Source: Canna indica
Taxonomy: Eukaryota; Streptophyta; Magnoliopsida; Zingiberales; Cannaceae
Length of the DNA: 64,000 bases
Reading direction: 5' to 3'
NCBI GenBank assembly: GCA_034359265.1
Contig: CP136890.1
Coordinates: 54,367,501-54,431,500, forward strand
Under the pieces are notes generated by a model. That model was not told where the DNA came from and did not search any database. It saw only the letters and a list, made by a program, of their open reading frames with translations. This document shows, one piece after another, positions 46,061 to 56,674 of the stretch. The position numbers were made by a program, and so were the translations under genes. How positions within the stretch are numbered: the first letter of the stretch is position 1; each line of letters starts with the position of its first letter.

Positions 46061-48469
46061 GATGAAGTTGGTTGATTGAAGTTGCTTGGGGATTCAAAGA
46101 TTGTACCATTTCAAAGTTGCAACTTCAAGTCATCATGAAGCCTTGGGTAATGAAATTGTTGGCATCAAATATTTTGGTATCATCTCCTCTACTCACTTGC
46201 TTAAATTAGAGTTGGAGCTTTGATACATGCTTAACATTAGTAGATTTTCCGCTCTTGATATGAATTTCAAAAATATTTTTGATTTTGATTTCCCAGTCTC
46301 TTCGGAGACCTATGTGGCCTGTAATGGGCCTAAGCGATCTTGAGGTTCTAAATCGTAGGCTCATTGTGGCCTTTCGGTTTTCAACCAATAGGAAGGGTTT
46401 GAGATCATGTTTTCATATTTATTATTTTTGTGATCTCTTAAAATTCTTTTGATATGACTTGATTTTATGTAAAATGAATTTCGAACTATTTAGCAAAGTT
46501 GGATTTTGAATGAAATCTTTGATGCTGGCTTTGCTATCTAGAATGATTAACTTGTTGAAATAATTATGCCATTATGTTACAAATGATTTCCTCATGCAAG
46601 TTAAATCGAAGGTTAAATGGAAGGCTAACTAGAATGAAAAAGATTAGTTTGACTAAATTTTCAAGTATAAGGTATAACTTCGATAAATTCAAAATCTTAG
46701 TGTTATACCTCAATGTTCAAGCTTAAAGTATGTCTCTATACTCATGATTAGAATTACATGTTAAACCCTTGAATTCTCATGAGTATGTAGAATTTTAGCA
46801 CTTAGGCAAATTTCATTAAATGAAACTTTGTCTAGGTTGATATTAGAGACCTTCTTTTAAGTCCAAACGTTAAACATGCTTAGAGATCTTATTCTTCAAA
46901 CATTTCATATCTTAAGATCTCTTTGATTCATTTTGATATCATGTTAATTTTTTTAAAAATGAATCTTTACTATCTAGCATAGGTTGAGATTCTTAAATGA
47001 AACATTGCTTTGAACCTTTGTTATTTAGTAAGTTAGCTTGCTAGTTGGTATATGATTTCATTATAATACTAATGAAGCCTACTTGCAAGTTGAGAAAGTG
47101 ATAAAATTTGGAAGGCTAAAGAAAAATAGAAAGAGAATGAAAATTATGCAATTTCTCAAGAAATGAGGTATGAGTTTCATTTTGGTAAAATTCTTGCATA
47201 ACACCTCTATTTTCTTGATAAAATGATTTCTCTATGCTCATGAATATTTTTGCATGATAATTGATTAAAATCTCATGACTAGATAAAATTTTGATACTTA
47301 GGCAATTTTACGAAACCTTGTTTGAATGAAATGAGCTCTAGGTAGAATTTCATTTTAGAGACTTCATTTTAAGTTGAAAAATGATAAACATATGTAAATG
47401 GATTTCATGATTTATATCCATGTGGTTAAAATTGAAAAATCATATGTAAATGGATAAAATGACAACTAGCTCACCTTAGGAGACTCAAAATTAAAAAAGT
47501 TTAACCTAAATCAACAATTTGACTTAGAAATTTCTTTTTGAGCTCAAACTTCACAAACATGTTTAGATTTACTCATGTTAGGTTTTCATGTGTCTATGTT
47601 AGAAAAACCATGAGTATAGGTTAAAGATTGATACTTAGCAATTTCATGTTAACATGCTTATTTTTGAATGAAATCATGCTAAGGTAAAATTTTGACCAAA
47701 TAATATTATTTTCATTTCAAACTTGATAAACATGCTTTAAATGATTATATATTGATATCTGGAAAGTTTAAATGAAAATTGAAAACTTTTGAAAAATAGC
47801 TAATATTTACGAAAATGCCACTTGATTTCAATTATTTTTAGAAAAATGCAGAAAATTAATTTTTCGACGATTTTTTAATCTACATGTTCTTTGAAAAATC
47901 TAGTCTCTTCAGTAAAAATTTCAAAAATTTTCAGTAAGAATATGATTTGATATGGGTTTTGAAATTGAATTTTAAAACTTTAAAGTATTGTTCTTTCCAA
48001 ATATTCATTTTTCCGATACTTTGATTTTTGGTCCAATCTTCGAATGAGACTTGAAGTATGATATTTTGAATTCACTTTTGGTATCGTTCTAATATTTTAG
48101 AGAGGAAAATCATTTTTAAAATGATTTTTGACTCCTTGACCTATACTTGGAAATATCGATACTTGAGTTAGTACATGATTCGTAGTTTTGGTTTTTGACT
48201 ATCTCTTCATGATATCATGTATTAATTAGTCTCTCATTCGATATGTTGTTTCCATCCCTTGATTTTAATTGTCTTTTCTAGCCCTTTTTGATTGATGGCA
48301 AAAGAGGGAGAAAAATATAGGTAAAGAGGAAGAAAATATAGGAAAAACATGCATGTAGATAGGGGGAGTTCTATTATATAGATATGCATGTTGATAGGGG
48401 AAGAAATCCCATGTTTGATATCCTTTATGCTTAATTGTAGATATTTTCTTAAGGATGTTTATCATCATC
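46061..48469 (+). other. Non-coding internal region of element C with degenerate repeats
   Basis: 2.4 kb of AT-rich sequence where pol would be expected. Three diverged copies of a block are visible near 46740-46890, 47230-47400 and 47560-47740. Each contains CTCATG, then (T)GATACTTAGGCAATTT, then GAATGAAAT..CTAGG, then a GATAAACATG-like ending. No open frame above 91 codons and no pol motif on either strand. Confidence 0.65.
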
Positions 48470-48482
48470 AAAAAGGGGGAGA
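48470..48482 (+). promoter_or_regulatory. Polypurine tract of element C
   Basis: AAAAAGGGGGAGA directly before the 3' LTR. This is the usual SIRE-type plus-strand primer. Confidence 0.9.
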
Positions 48483-49862
48483 TGGTTGGCCTAAGATTTT
48501 CTACCTTGGTCTTAATCTCGGTTTTGATGATAACAAACATGGAACTAATGTTTCTTTCAGAAATCTTTCAGGTTTCATATCGATTAGCGCACGACGTCCG
48601 CAATGGGAAAAATAGGAGAAATCGGGAAATTGGAAGGACGTTGGTCAACACGCTCGAATTATTCGGGAAGTTAGAGTTTAGGTTTAGGGTGTCTAGTTTA
48701 TATTGTAAATTCTCTTTATGATGCAAAGAACCCTAAAATCAAACACGAACACCAAAGTATGAAAACCCAGAAACCGCCCTGAAATTCACTAAGCCTAGGG
48801 AGCTCCTTGGAGGGTCATATGACCTAGATAGTTTCCTAACATAAAAAATGGCGGTAATTGTTCCTTGGGTTAAAACTAGATAATGAGGTATTTTTTAGGA
48901 ATTGTTGGAAGCCTTTTAGCCTACCCATTCTTGATCCGAAAGGTTAGGAAATTTTTGTTTTCCGAAAATTTGTACTAGACCCCAAACACAAGAATTTGAT
49001 TTTTTAGATATTTTTATTGAATCCAAATGGGGGGTAATCCTTATATAATATTTATGTTTTAAAGTTTTCTGCCTGTTGAGCTGTCGTTCTGTTAAGGGGT
49101 TATAAATACTCCTCTCCATCCTTCATTAACCTTTTTTTAACAACTGATCCAAGCTTCCATTGAGTCATTCTTGATCATTTTCAAAGTATTCATTGAGTCA
49201 TCCCTTTGACAACCCTAGTTTCCATGATACATCATTGATCTTGCCTTCAACCTTTGAACGATTCATCATTGAGGCTTCAAGAGCAACTAGGACTAGTGTT
49301 TGGAGCTAAGTGTTTGTTGTATTATTTATTTGCTCCATTACTTGTGTATTTTTATAATTTATTTCCTTGCATTTGAGCGTATAAGAAGACTAGTGTTAGG
49401 TCTTGTGTGTAGGTTACCTTGGTGTAGAAGGTGTAAAGCTACATGTGTAAACTTAGTTTACTAGGATTAGTTGAGTTGTCCCTTAGGTTGAGGTGGAAGA
49501 GTGCTCTCGGTAAGAAGGCGGAGACTTTCGGGTGTGGAAGTGCCTTAGGTGAAGAGCGGGACTCTTCGTGTCAAAGTCCTCATTGTAAGGGTAACAAGAT
49601 TAATCTAGTAAAGTTTAGTTTGAAAATCCTAAGCGGGGTGCTTAGGTAGTGGAATAGGCATTGGGGCCGAACCACTATAAATCTTTATGTTTGCATTGAT
49701 ATCTTGTTTGTATTTATTGTTTTATCATTTATCGCTTCCGCATTTAGTCATTCAATCTTGAATTGCCTAAGTGATCTAAGAATATAATTAAAATCCAAAT
49801 TAGGCGAATAAATTAGACAACACACTATTCACCCCCTCTAGTGTACACCATTTCACCCAACA
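48483..49862 (+). repeat. 3' LTR of element C, lacking the palindrome array
   Basis: 1380 bp. It follows the 5' LTR closely until TTTTAAAGTT, then skips about 365 bases and resumes at TCTGCCTGTTGAGC just upstream of the TATA box. The lost part is exactly the palindrome array region. Hairpins at 49628-49646 and 49647-49677 are kept. Confidence 0.9.
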
Positions 49863-49946
49863 GTCGCCGTTCAACGATCGACTGCTTCACCGCCTTACAT
49901 GTCATCTCCGCCGTCGCCGGTCAATGACCAACTGCTGATTAAGAGC

Positions 49947-50460
49947 TCAACCGAGAAGGTTGGTGATGGCAATGGAGTTGCTGCAGAGCTTGAAGAAGTA
50001 CTCGTTCCTCTCTATCAGTGTCGAGTGCAACCCCGGCTTGTCCGCGAATGTGCCCTCGCAGGTGTCGAAGTTTGTCATCTCTCCTGACACCAATGTCAGA
50101 GTTCAACCCCGGCTTGTCCGCGAAGCACAGCGGTGGACTGGTGGAGGCTATCAACGGTGTCCCCGTACTCCTCCAAGCAGTTATCGAGGAAACCAGAGAT
50201 GTACGTGTCTATTGGCTAAGCCCTTCTGCTTGCGCAAGCTCCTGACGAAGTACATGGTGGCCTTCGTGTGGGCGATGCCGACACCGAGCGAGATAGCGGT
50301 GAGGCTCTGCAGGTCGACCCTGCCGCAGGTGCTGATGCGGGGGGTGAGCGAGGAGATGCACACGTCGTAGTACTGCGTGTGGTTGCATGCCGCAGCGATG
50401 AGGTCGGCGCTGTTGCTGCCGATATCGTCGTCTGTGCGGGCACATATTGATCGAGGCTGT
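49947..50460 (-). pseudogene. Pectin methylesterase / invertase inhibitor gene fragment
   Basis: Family role: a small secreted four-helix protein that binds and inhibits pectin methylesterase or invertase in the cell wall. Minus strand, three frame segments: DLIAAACNHTQYYDVCISSL then LTAISLGVGIAHTKATMYFV (50430-50250); GFLDNCLEEYGDTVDSL (about 50190-50130); and MTNFDTCEGTFADKPG, LIERNEYFFKL and AITNLLG, ending at TGA 49947. All four conserved cysteines are in place (C-X7-C, then C in DNCLEEY and C in FDTCEG), as is the family order of helices. A 21-base block occurs twice (50028-50048 and 50104-50124), disrupting the frame between the last two segments. The signal peptide is not seen in frame. 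Whether it targets pectin methylesterase or invertase cannot be told. Confidence 0.8.
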
Positions 50461-50739
50461 CTGCTTGTGGATGGTGGGAGATGCGTAGATCGATCTTGGA
50501 AATATTAATATATGAAATTGGATATTTAATTGGAATTTAAGAAGAGGAAGAGCTACCAAAGACAAAGAGATCACAATGGATTAATCCAAGGAGACAGAGA
50601 GATCAAAGTAGTCTCACATGGGGACGAAGAAGAAGCTGCCAAATAGCTTACGTGTGGGCATGCATGTGCCATTGATTTGAAGAGAGATGGATGGAGATTG
50701 CATAGATAGCTCCATGTGTCACACTACTAAGTTAAAGCA

Positions 50740-51151
50740 TCGATTGGCCCCAAGGTTGCAGCCAGTTCCATACATTGTATGTGGGAGGTGATGAGAAGAT
50801 GGTACGACTACAGAGGGCTCCGCTTGAGCAATCCCAGCTCGTAGACAAGGGCGTTGGGAAGATTGGATCGGACGAGAAGTGACCCGTAAAGTATGAAGTG
50901 AGGGGGCGGCAAGGATGTAGTTTGGGGTGAGGTCGGTGGTCCAGAGGTGATGACATCATCGACGATGACAAGGTCGGAGTGAAAGTAGATGACTCAGCAA
51001 ACTGGACTGGGGAGGATATCAGCAAGGTAGATGCGAGGGTAGTTGAGGGCCGAGTTGGTCAAGCATGCGGAGACTAGAGGAGATGCGGCGGGTCGCGGAC
51101 AATATCAAGATCGAAGTGGTAAATGTCGAAGGTGAGGGAGGGGAAGGCCGC
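50740..51151 (-). pseudogene. GATL-type glycosyltransferase (GT8) gene fragment
   Basis: Family role: Golgi GT8 enzymes of the galacturonosyltransferase-like group, acting in pectin or xylan synthesis. Minus strand, in at least four frame segments: AAFPSLTFDIYHFDLDIVR (51151-51092), ISSSLRMLDQ, ALNYPRIYLADILPSPV then VIYFHSDLVIVDDV (about 51056-50955), WTTDLTPNYILAAP, and LTSYFTGHFSSDPIF. These follow the order of the conserved GATL core, including the 'LNYAR-YLAD' helix and the donor-binding segment, where the usual DSD is HSD here. A TGA interrupts between the two. N- and C-terminal thirds are absent or unrecognised. It lies in the same orientation as the inhibitor fragment next to it. Confidence 0.7.
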
Positions 51152-51779
51152 CTCGAGCTATCAGATCTCAGCCTCTACCTCGACACCTTCAAACCGCGGT
51201 TTGAATTAGGGGTCCAGATCTGGATTTATGCGATCGATCAGGGTTTCTTCTGGAGTCCAGTGCGGAACCACCTCGATATCCACCTGAGGGCGGATGGGCA
51301 CCTCCTCCTCTTCGCCATTAGAACCGAGCAAGATGACGAACCGAAAATCGAAGTGGCGTCGTTCCTGCGGTCATCCCTCCTCATCAACAAACTCGTGATC
51401 AGCGGTGAGCTGCCGCCAAAGTACGAAGCCAGATACGACCAACAGATATCTCAACTTGTAGTAGCGACATCGACGGCGAAAGCAACGGCGATAGCCATGG
51501 CAGAAGCTCACAGTGGGTACTGAGCTGCCACCAAGTGCTCAACAATATGCCGTTGTTTGGGTTGGCTTTTGTTTAAGAGTCTGCGACCATGACTGTGTAT
51601 TGCTCGCAAGCCCACCGACGTCACACCGCCACGAACATCGCCGTCTTCGCACGCCCTGCGTACCTCCCAGTGCTTCTTCCTGCAGCACGCAAAAAAAAAA
51701 GTGTGGGTCCAGGTGCGATAAAAGTAAAGTACACTTAGGAAAAAAGTAAAGTACACTTAGGAAAAAAGTAATGAAATAA
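51152..51779. other. GC-rich interior of the Mutator-like element, unidentified
   Basis: Composition is like the neighbouring captured gene pieces and unlike the AT-rich surroundings, so it may also be captured genomic DNA. The 152-codon plus-strand frame (51065-51523) overlaps the GATL fragment antisense and has no recognised domain. Near 51722-51765 TAAAGTACACTTAGGAAAAAAG is tandemly doubled. Confidence 0.45.
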
Positions 51780-51910
51780 AAATAATAATATTTTAATCCA
51801 CGTCTGCAAGCCACATCACACGGTTAACGGAATAGGTGATGAAATTTTGACGGAGGAATGCAATTGATACAAATATGATAGTTCATGATGCAATTTGGAG
51901 AGGTCAAAGT
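51780..51910. repeat. Right terminal inverted repeat of the Mutator-like element, truncated
   Basis: Reverse complement of 42570-42690, roughly 85 percent identical by eye. The outermost 50-60 bases present at the left end are missing; copia gag resumes at about 51911. Confidence 0.75.
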
Positions 51911-52396
51911 GCTTTCATTTTCACTAATTTTCATATTCTCAAATTTGGTATTGAGAAATTCAACTTTTAACTTACGAAGAGTCAAAGATCCTTCATGATT
52001 TGTTTCCAGAATCTTTCATGCTTGTTTTGCAAAAGTGCAACCAGAGATGAGTTTAAACTGAGAGAGATCCACACCACTGAAAATAACATTAAGGGCTATG
52101 TTATCATAGTTGGCAGCAACAACTTCTACATCAGTATATAGGTTCTTTGGCTTCTTCTCAGTCTCAAGTGAAGGAGGAGTATAGCCATCTTCTATAGTAT
52201 CCCAACAACGATCATTTAAGGACTTGATGAATGCTCTCATCCGAGCCTTCCAATAAGCATAGTTTGTTCCAACAAGAAGAGGTGGAACATTAACAAAATT
52301 TTCCATTAGCATTCCTTCCATCTGGAGACTGAAAGATAAGAGACACACCAAGGATCTTGTGCATGTAAAGGTTAGCACAACCACTCTGATACCAAA

Positions 52397-53097
52397 TGAC
52401 AATATATATAGGTCTTTTCGGGAACTCCAGTAAAGGATAGTTGCATAGGAAGTTGCAACTGCTATAACACTAGCCTATTGCAACAAAGTAAGAACTAAAA
52501 CAAAAAGGCAACACCAATACAGGAGGTTTGTTTACGTAGTTCAGTGACAAACTAATCACCTAATCTGCGGGGCATTCATCGGACAGATGCTCAATTCATT
52601 CTCTATAAGTACAATATAAGTCATTTGGATTTCACACCCGAAATCCGACTACCAGTACTACAGTGAATCGAAAATAACAAAAACCTATTTGCTTTTACAA
52701 GTAAAATATCAACTTGTCTCTCTATGACATCGCAGCCACAGAGATCCATCCTCCACATAGCCTCGTATTGTAGTGAGATGAAGAAAAACTCTTCAAAAAT
52801 AAACTAACAAAGATGAAAACAATGATGATTTAAATGTCCATAATCAGTTAACAAAATCATCATTAAACCATAAGTCCATAAGTCATCACGATCATATTAG
52901 ACAATCCATCCAGAAATCCTTTAAGACTATAAGCAGTTAAGGCTGTGTCTTCACAGTTGAAACCTTCATCATTCTCAAAATATATTCTGGCCACAGCAAC
53001 TCATCAACCAAGATGAATTGTAACAAAACAAACAACATAAGATCCAGCATAAGCTGCTCATCAACACGAGAAGTTGCTCATCAACAGCAACTCAAAG
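52397..53097 (-). repeat. Partial copia LTR (5' LTR of gag copy 2)
   Basis: Matches 35960-37017 in reverse, ending TATATATTGTCA on the minus strand, with the primer-binding site TGGTATCAGAG at 52384-52394. Truncated at about 53097, where a different LTR begins. An internal stretch present in the other copy (about 36340-36640) is also missing. Confidence 0.8.
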
Positions 53098-53905
53098 TTC
53101 ACAGAAGAACATAGCGCCACTGATCGATCCTTTGAAGGCTCAAATCTCCCTTTTAATTGCTCAATAAAATCTTTAAGAGTCAAGGAAGAAGATTAAATGA
53201 GTTATATGCTGTATATTTATACCCTCTCAAAGAAACGACAGCTCAACGGATAGAAAACTATTAGTTGCAGATGCTCGGTCGATTGGCCGGTCGACCGACC
53301 GATCGACCGCTGCCTTACTCTCTCCGTGCGGTCGACCGACGAGTCAACCACCATACGCAACTCAACGTTCCCGCAATTTGGTCGACCGACGTAGATTGCT
53401 GCTTTGGCGATCCACAGTCCGGTCGACCGACGCATCCTCTGCCAAGTTTCAGCCCCTGTCGATCGACAGCTCGCTCGACCGAATTAGCCACTGCCAATTT
53501 TTGGCACTATTCGGTCGATCGACCGATCAACTGAAAGGGATACTACCTTTTCTCTGACACTCTTCGATTGACCGACCGGTCGACCGAACATATGCTGATA
53601 TTGATTTTTCAACCCTTTTTCTTGCGCGCTTCATTTCCAAGTTTCGGCTTTGAACGAGCATCAGCTTGGAGAGATTTTCATTTGATCTTTGGACTCGTCC
53701 AATGCGACTTTGGTGCACTCGTCGAGCTTCGAGAAATTCCACGACGAACCCGAGCGCGACGGTTAATGTCCTTCTGATTTATCCGATCGAGGACATCAAA
53801 CGCTACTCGATATGGAACCTCAAAGATTTCTCAATAAAATATTAGTTCCATGTTTGTTATAATCAAAACCGAGATTAAGACCAAGGTTGAAAACCTAAAG
53901 CCAAT
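53098..53905 (-). mobile_element. SIRE-like LTR fragment 'E', reverse
   Basis: On the minus strand it begins TATTGGCTTTAGG at 53905 and closely resembles solo LTR A. It includes a palindrome array (53275-53590) and a TATA box (53215-53221). It stops at about 53098, before the hairpin region, by direct junction to the copia LTR. A duplication cannot be tested because one end is gone. Confidence 0.85.
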
Positions 53906-53963
53906 AGTAAGTACTTGTTATTCAAGTAAATTCGAGGACGAATTTCCCTTAAGAGGGGAAGGT

Positions 53964-56486
53964 TGTAAGACCCGGGAAAATTTCCTAATATAAAAATCTA
54001 TTTTTGGTGCAGCACGCCGGACCCGAGGATAGTCGAATCGAGCCTCAGGATCTCCTCGAGTGAAAAGGTATGACTCGACTAATGATGCATGAAATTTTAT
54101 TGGGTGATTGACTTTACTTTTATGCAATCATACCTTAAATCAAGTTTAAATCGACTCATGTTGTGGGTTGAGTCGGAACCCAAGTTGAGTTCGGGTTTAG
54201 TCGAGTTTTGAGTATGAGTCTGGTGAGTCAATAGCTTATATGGAAGGCTAGATGAGGGATTAAAACCTCTCATCCTTGTGCCGTGCGACTCATCCTTGGA
54301 GTCGCACAAGGCAGCCTAGGGAGAGAGGGAGAAGAGCAAGGAGAAGGGGGACTTGGATCGATCCGGGATTTCGCGCCGCCGCTGGAAGATTCAAAGTCAT
54401 TGTCATCCGATCTTTCGTTCTCCTCAATCAAGGTGAGTGGTTAGAATTTGAAAGCTTGGGGGAGGCGGGTAGCCAAACCCCTAGATGTGATAGGATGAGT
54501 TTTCTCGCGATCTTTCCAACGGATCTTGGTTTCATCGATGTGTATTCACTATTTTATACGAGTTCTTATCGGATCATCTTGTTTCTTCACCAATTTCTTA
54601 AGTACTAGGGCTGCCGAGTCATGGGAAAAGAGGAAAGGTCATGCCAAAATTTTCTCCAATTCCCTTGACGGAAAGAAAGCCCTTGGACGATCTCATGTTC
54701 ATGAATGATGTAGTCTTAATCGTCAATTTTATGTGTTATGAAGCATGTCTTCCCTAGAAACCTTTGATGTGGCCAAATGAACCCTACACCTCATGAAGAG
54801 GGTTCGGCCAAGGGTAAGGGAAGGGGTAAAACAGTCCACTTGATATTAAGTTATATCAAAATCGAAGAATTAGAGGCATAGATAGAATCCCCTTTCCCTT
54901 TTCTACCTTAAGGGCCATGGCCGAGCAAGGTTTTTCTTGCTCATGGCTCGGGTAAGACTAGGGAGGGGGAAAGAGGGTAGCTTTAGATGGAAACTTTCAT
55001 GGTTATAAGGTTCAACAAAAGAGGTATGATGATACTTAGGAAGAACACCAATCATAGCAAGTAAATTGATTGATTATGAGATTGTAGGAATGCTAGCTTT
55101 ATGACCATTCTTAGCATTAGATCTTTAATGTTGCAATTGTTTACCATGCTTAGTATTTCCTACATTTTTGAATTCATTGCTACCTTGTCATGCTAGATAA
55201 TTATTTCTTATTGAGCTTAATTCCTAATGTAGTGTAAAGTTGTTATGCATGAATATTGTGGTTATATATAGTAGATGTTGTAACATTTGAATATTTTCTT
55301 TAGATTATACATGCTGTCCAAAAATGTTCATGTGTGGAATTCCAAAGTCGATACACGGAATTCCTCATCCAAGGTAGTGTGGAAGGTTAGATAACATGTG
55401 AGGCGTCGCGAGACGTTCATCGTACTTATATGGAAACTTAGCTAGGAGATGATATCACTTCTAGGACTTCTTGTAAACATTTGGAAACCTAGAACTCTTA
55501 GGTGTACACATTTTGGAAGGGCAGCATAAATTGTTGACCCTGTAGCCCAGATTAGGGTAAGATACGGGCAATGGCCCGAAGTGTATATATGGAAACCCTA
55601 GGACATTGATTGTGTGATGTGCTTGAGATGGTCCGCCGAGGAGCGTGGAGGTCGGGAATGACCAATGCTTAGCTCGGCCAGTGTTGGTTCTTGAGGTGCG
55701 CCAGCGGGCCCGCTAGGTGCCAGACGCCAGTCGGGTGGGACTAGCTATCCTTACCCCAGACGGTGTCCGAAGACTAGTGGACCATCCTAGTTGACGGCCC
55801 GAGATTATTTGCTTACATCTTGAGATGATGTGGTCGATGGCCAATATGATACTACCTGATATGGTAGGGATGGCTGTAGTCGAGATATTTATTCCATAAG
55901 TAGGCCAGGCCCAAGGGCCGGATGCTAGAGGCTTGATAGGCCGAGATGGTAGGTTATCACATGTTCAGTTTGTACAGATTGACCCATTGGGGTCGATAGT
56001 TGCATTAGAAGTAGTTTACCTCCTTGTACATTCATTTTGTTGCCTTATATGATTTGCATGCATAATCGAGGCTTAGGTGGAGGTTCGCTAGAGCCACTCA
56101 CAGTTTATTCTTTATTTTTGTAGAGCATAAGCAGTGACTTTGGCATGTCAACATGGTGCAGCTGGTGGGTGGGAGGCAGTGCCATATCTCGTAGTGGCGT
56201 CCATGAGTCTTAGATCAGTGTCTAGTAGTTGCTTTTAGTTTCTGCACTGACAGTTGTATTTAAAAGAGTTGTAAAATTTGTTACTTGAAACGTTCAGTTA
56301 TTTTGATGTTGGTGTTCTTACTTATTTTGGAAAACATAAAATTGTGACTTTGATAACTTTTAATAAAGTGTGTTGAGATTTCTTTTATCGGTACGATTTG
56401 GTTTTCCTTATGTCAGTGTAGACAGTAGACTACATGACAGGATGTAGGCCTTGGCCGGTCACACTACCCTCAGTTGGGGTGTGACA
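53964..56486 (+). repeat. LTR of Tekay-like element (2523 bp)
   Basis: TGTAAGACCCGGG to GGTGTGACA. Its start and several internal stretches resemble solo LTR Y (17693-20081). The open frames within it have no domain. Confidence 0.85.
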
Positions 56487-56490
56487 AAGT

Positions 56491-56502
56491 TGGTATCAGA
56501 GC
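56491..56502 (+). promoter_or_regulatory. Primer-binding site of Tekay-like element
   Basis: TGGTATCAGAGC, initiator-Met tRNA type, four bases after the LTR end. Confidence 0.9.
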
Positions 56503-56674
56503 ACTAGGTTAGGTCTTATCTATGACTCAGTGTTAGGTACCGTATGAGGCATATGCTACGAGATTGGGCGACCACTCCTGCACTCAGCGGACCATGCGGT
56601 TAGTAAGTTTAAAGGGTTTTGTTAAGAATTTATTATGTGACAGGCAACCTCTTTTTCTTTCCTATGATAGTGCA

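Larger units (their letters stand above)
42784..49862 (+). mobile_element. SIRE-like gag-only element 'C' (non-autonomous)
   Basis: 7079 bp: 5' LTR 42784-44548, primer-binding site, gag 44616-46060, 2.4 kb without coding capacity, polypurine tract 48470-48482, 3' LTR 48483-49862. No protease, integrase, RT or RNase H can be found in any frame. The flanks show ATCGCCGT (42776-42783) and GTCGCCGT (49863-49870), 7 of 8 identical; a 5-bp duplication would be usual. It inserted within a Pro/Ser-rich repeat in the Mutator-like element, splitting it. Confidence 0.9.
42515..51910. mobile_element. Mutator-like element carrying host gene fragments (Pack-MULE), split by copia element C
   Basis: Long inverted ends: left 42515-42690 and right 51780-51910 (reversed). 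They share runs such as TTTGTATCAATTGCAT, CCTCCGTCAAAAT and CCGTTAACCGTGTGA. The left end begins GGGTAATTACC, typical of plant Mutator-like elements. Removing copia element C (42784-49862) leaves about 2.3 kb. The interior contains no transposase but has two minus-strand gene fragments: a pectin-methylesterase/invertase-inhibitor gene (49947-50460) and a GATL glycosyltransferase gene (50740-51151). The right end lacks about 50 bases present in the left, and adjoining gag bases are also lost, so a deletion removed the right terminus and any 9-bp duplication cannot be tested. Confidence 0.8.
41571..52321 (-). pseudogene. gag: SIRE-lineage gag, copy 2, split by a Mutator-like element
   Basis: The N-terminal part runs 52321-51911 (MEGMLMENFVNVPPLL, YAYWKARMRAFIKSL, VIFSGVDLSQFKL) and has an in-frame TGA where Trp is likely. 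It is interrupted by the element at 42515-51910. The C-terminal part runs 42514-41571: LELFEKYSHK, AAYALMTKNFRRFLRG, then a knuckle CFECKGYGHIRSEY in which the last Cys has become Tyr. A second knuckle near 41436-41480 (CFYYKCRRHIIVNC) also has a Cys-to-Tyr change. Compared with copy 1, about 85 bases of gag are missing at the right junction of the insertion. Coiled-coil region 41846-41571 overlaps the end of the piece. Confidence 0.8.
31026..53097 (-). mobile_element. SIRE-lineage copia tandem array (two internal regions sharing one LTR)
   Basis: Read from right to left: partial LTR (53097-52397), gag (52321-51911, then 42514-41571 after the Mutator-like insertion), protease, integrase, RT and RNase H (about 41400-38536), a non-coding tail ending in a polypurine tract, an LTR (37017-35960), then a second primer-binding site and a second gag (35884-35465, 32091-31026). 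The central LTR therefore acts as 3' LTR of one copy and 5' LTR of the next. The second copy is truncated at 31026 and the first LTR at 53097. Domain order integrase before RT, and RT block SVDPTLYRSMIGSLLYL, place it in the SIRE (Maximus) lineage. Confidence 0.8.

Noticed and set aside
51065..51523. 152-codon plus-strand open frame with ATG
   Set aside because: It overlaps the GATL fragment on the opposite strand and has no recognised domain; the minus strand explains the conserved part.
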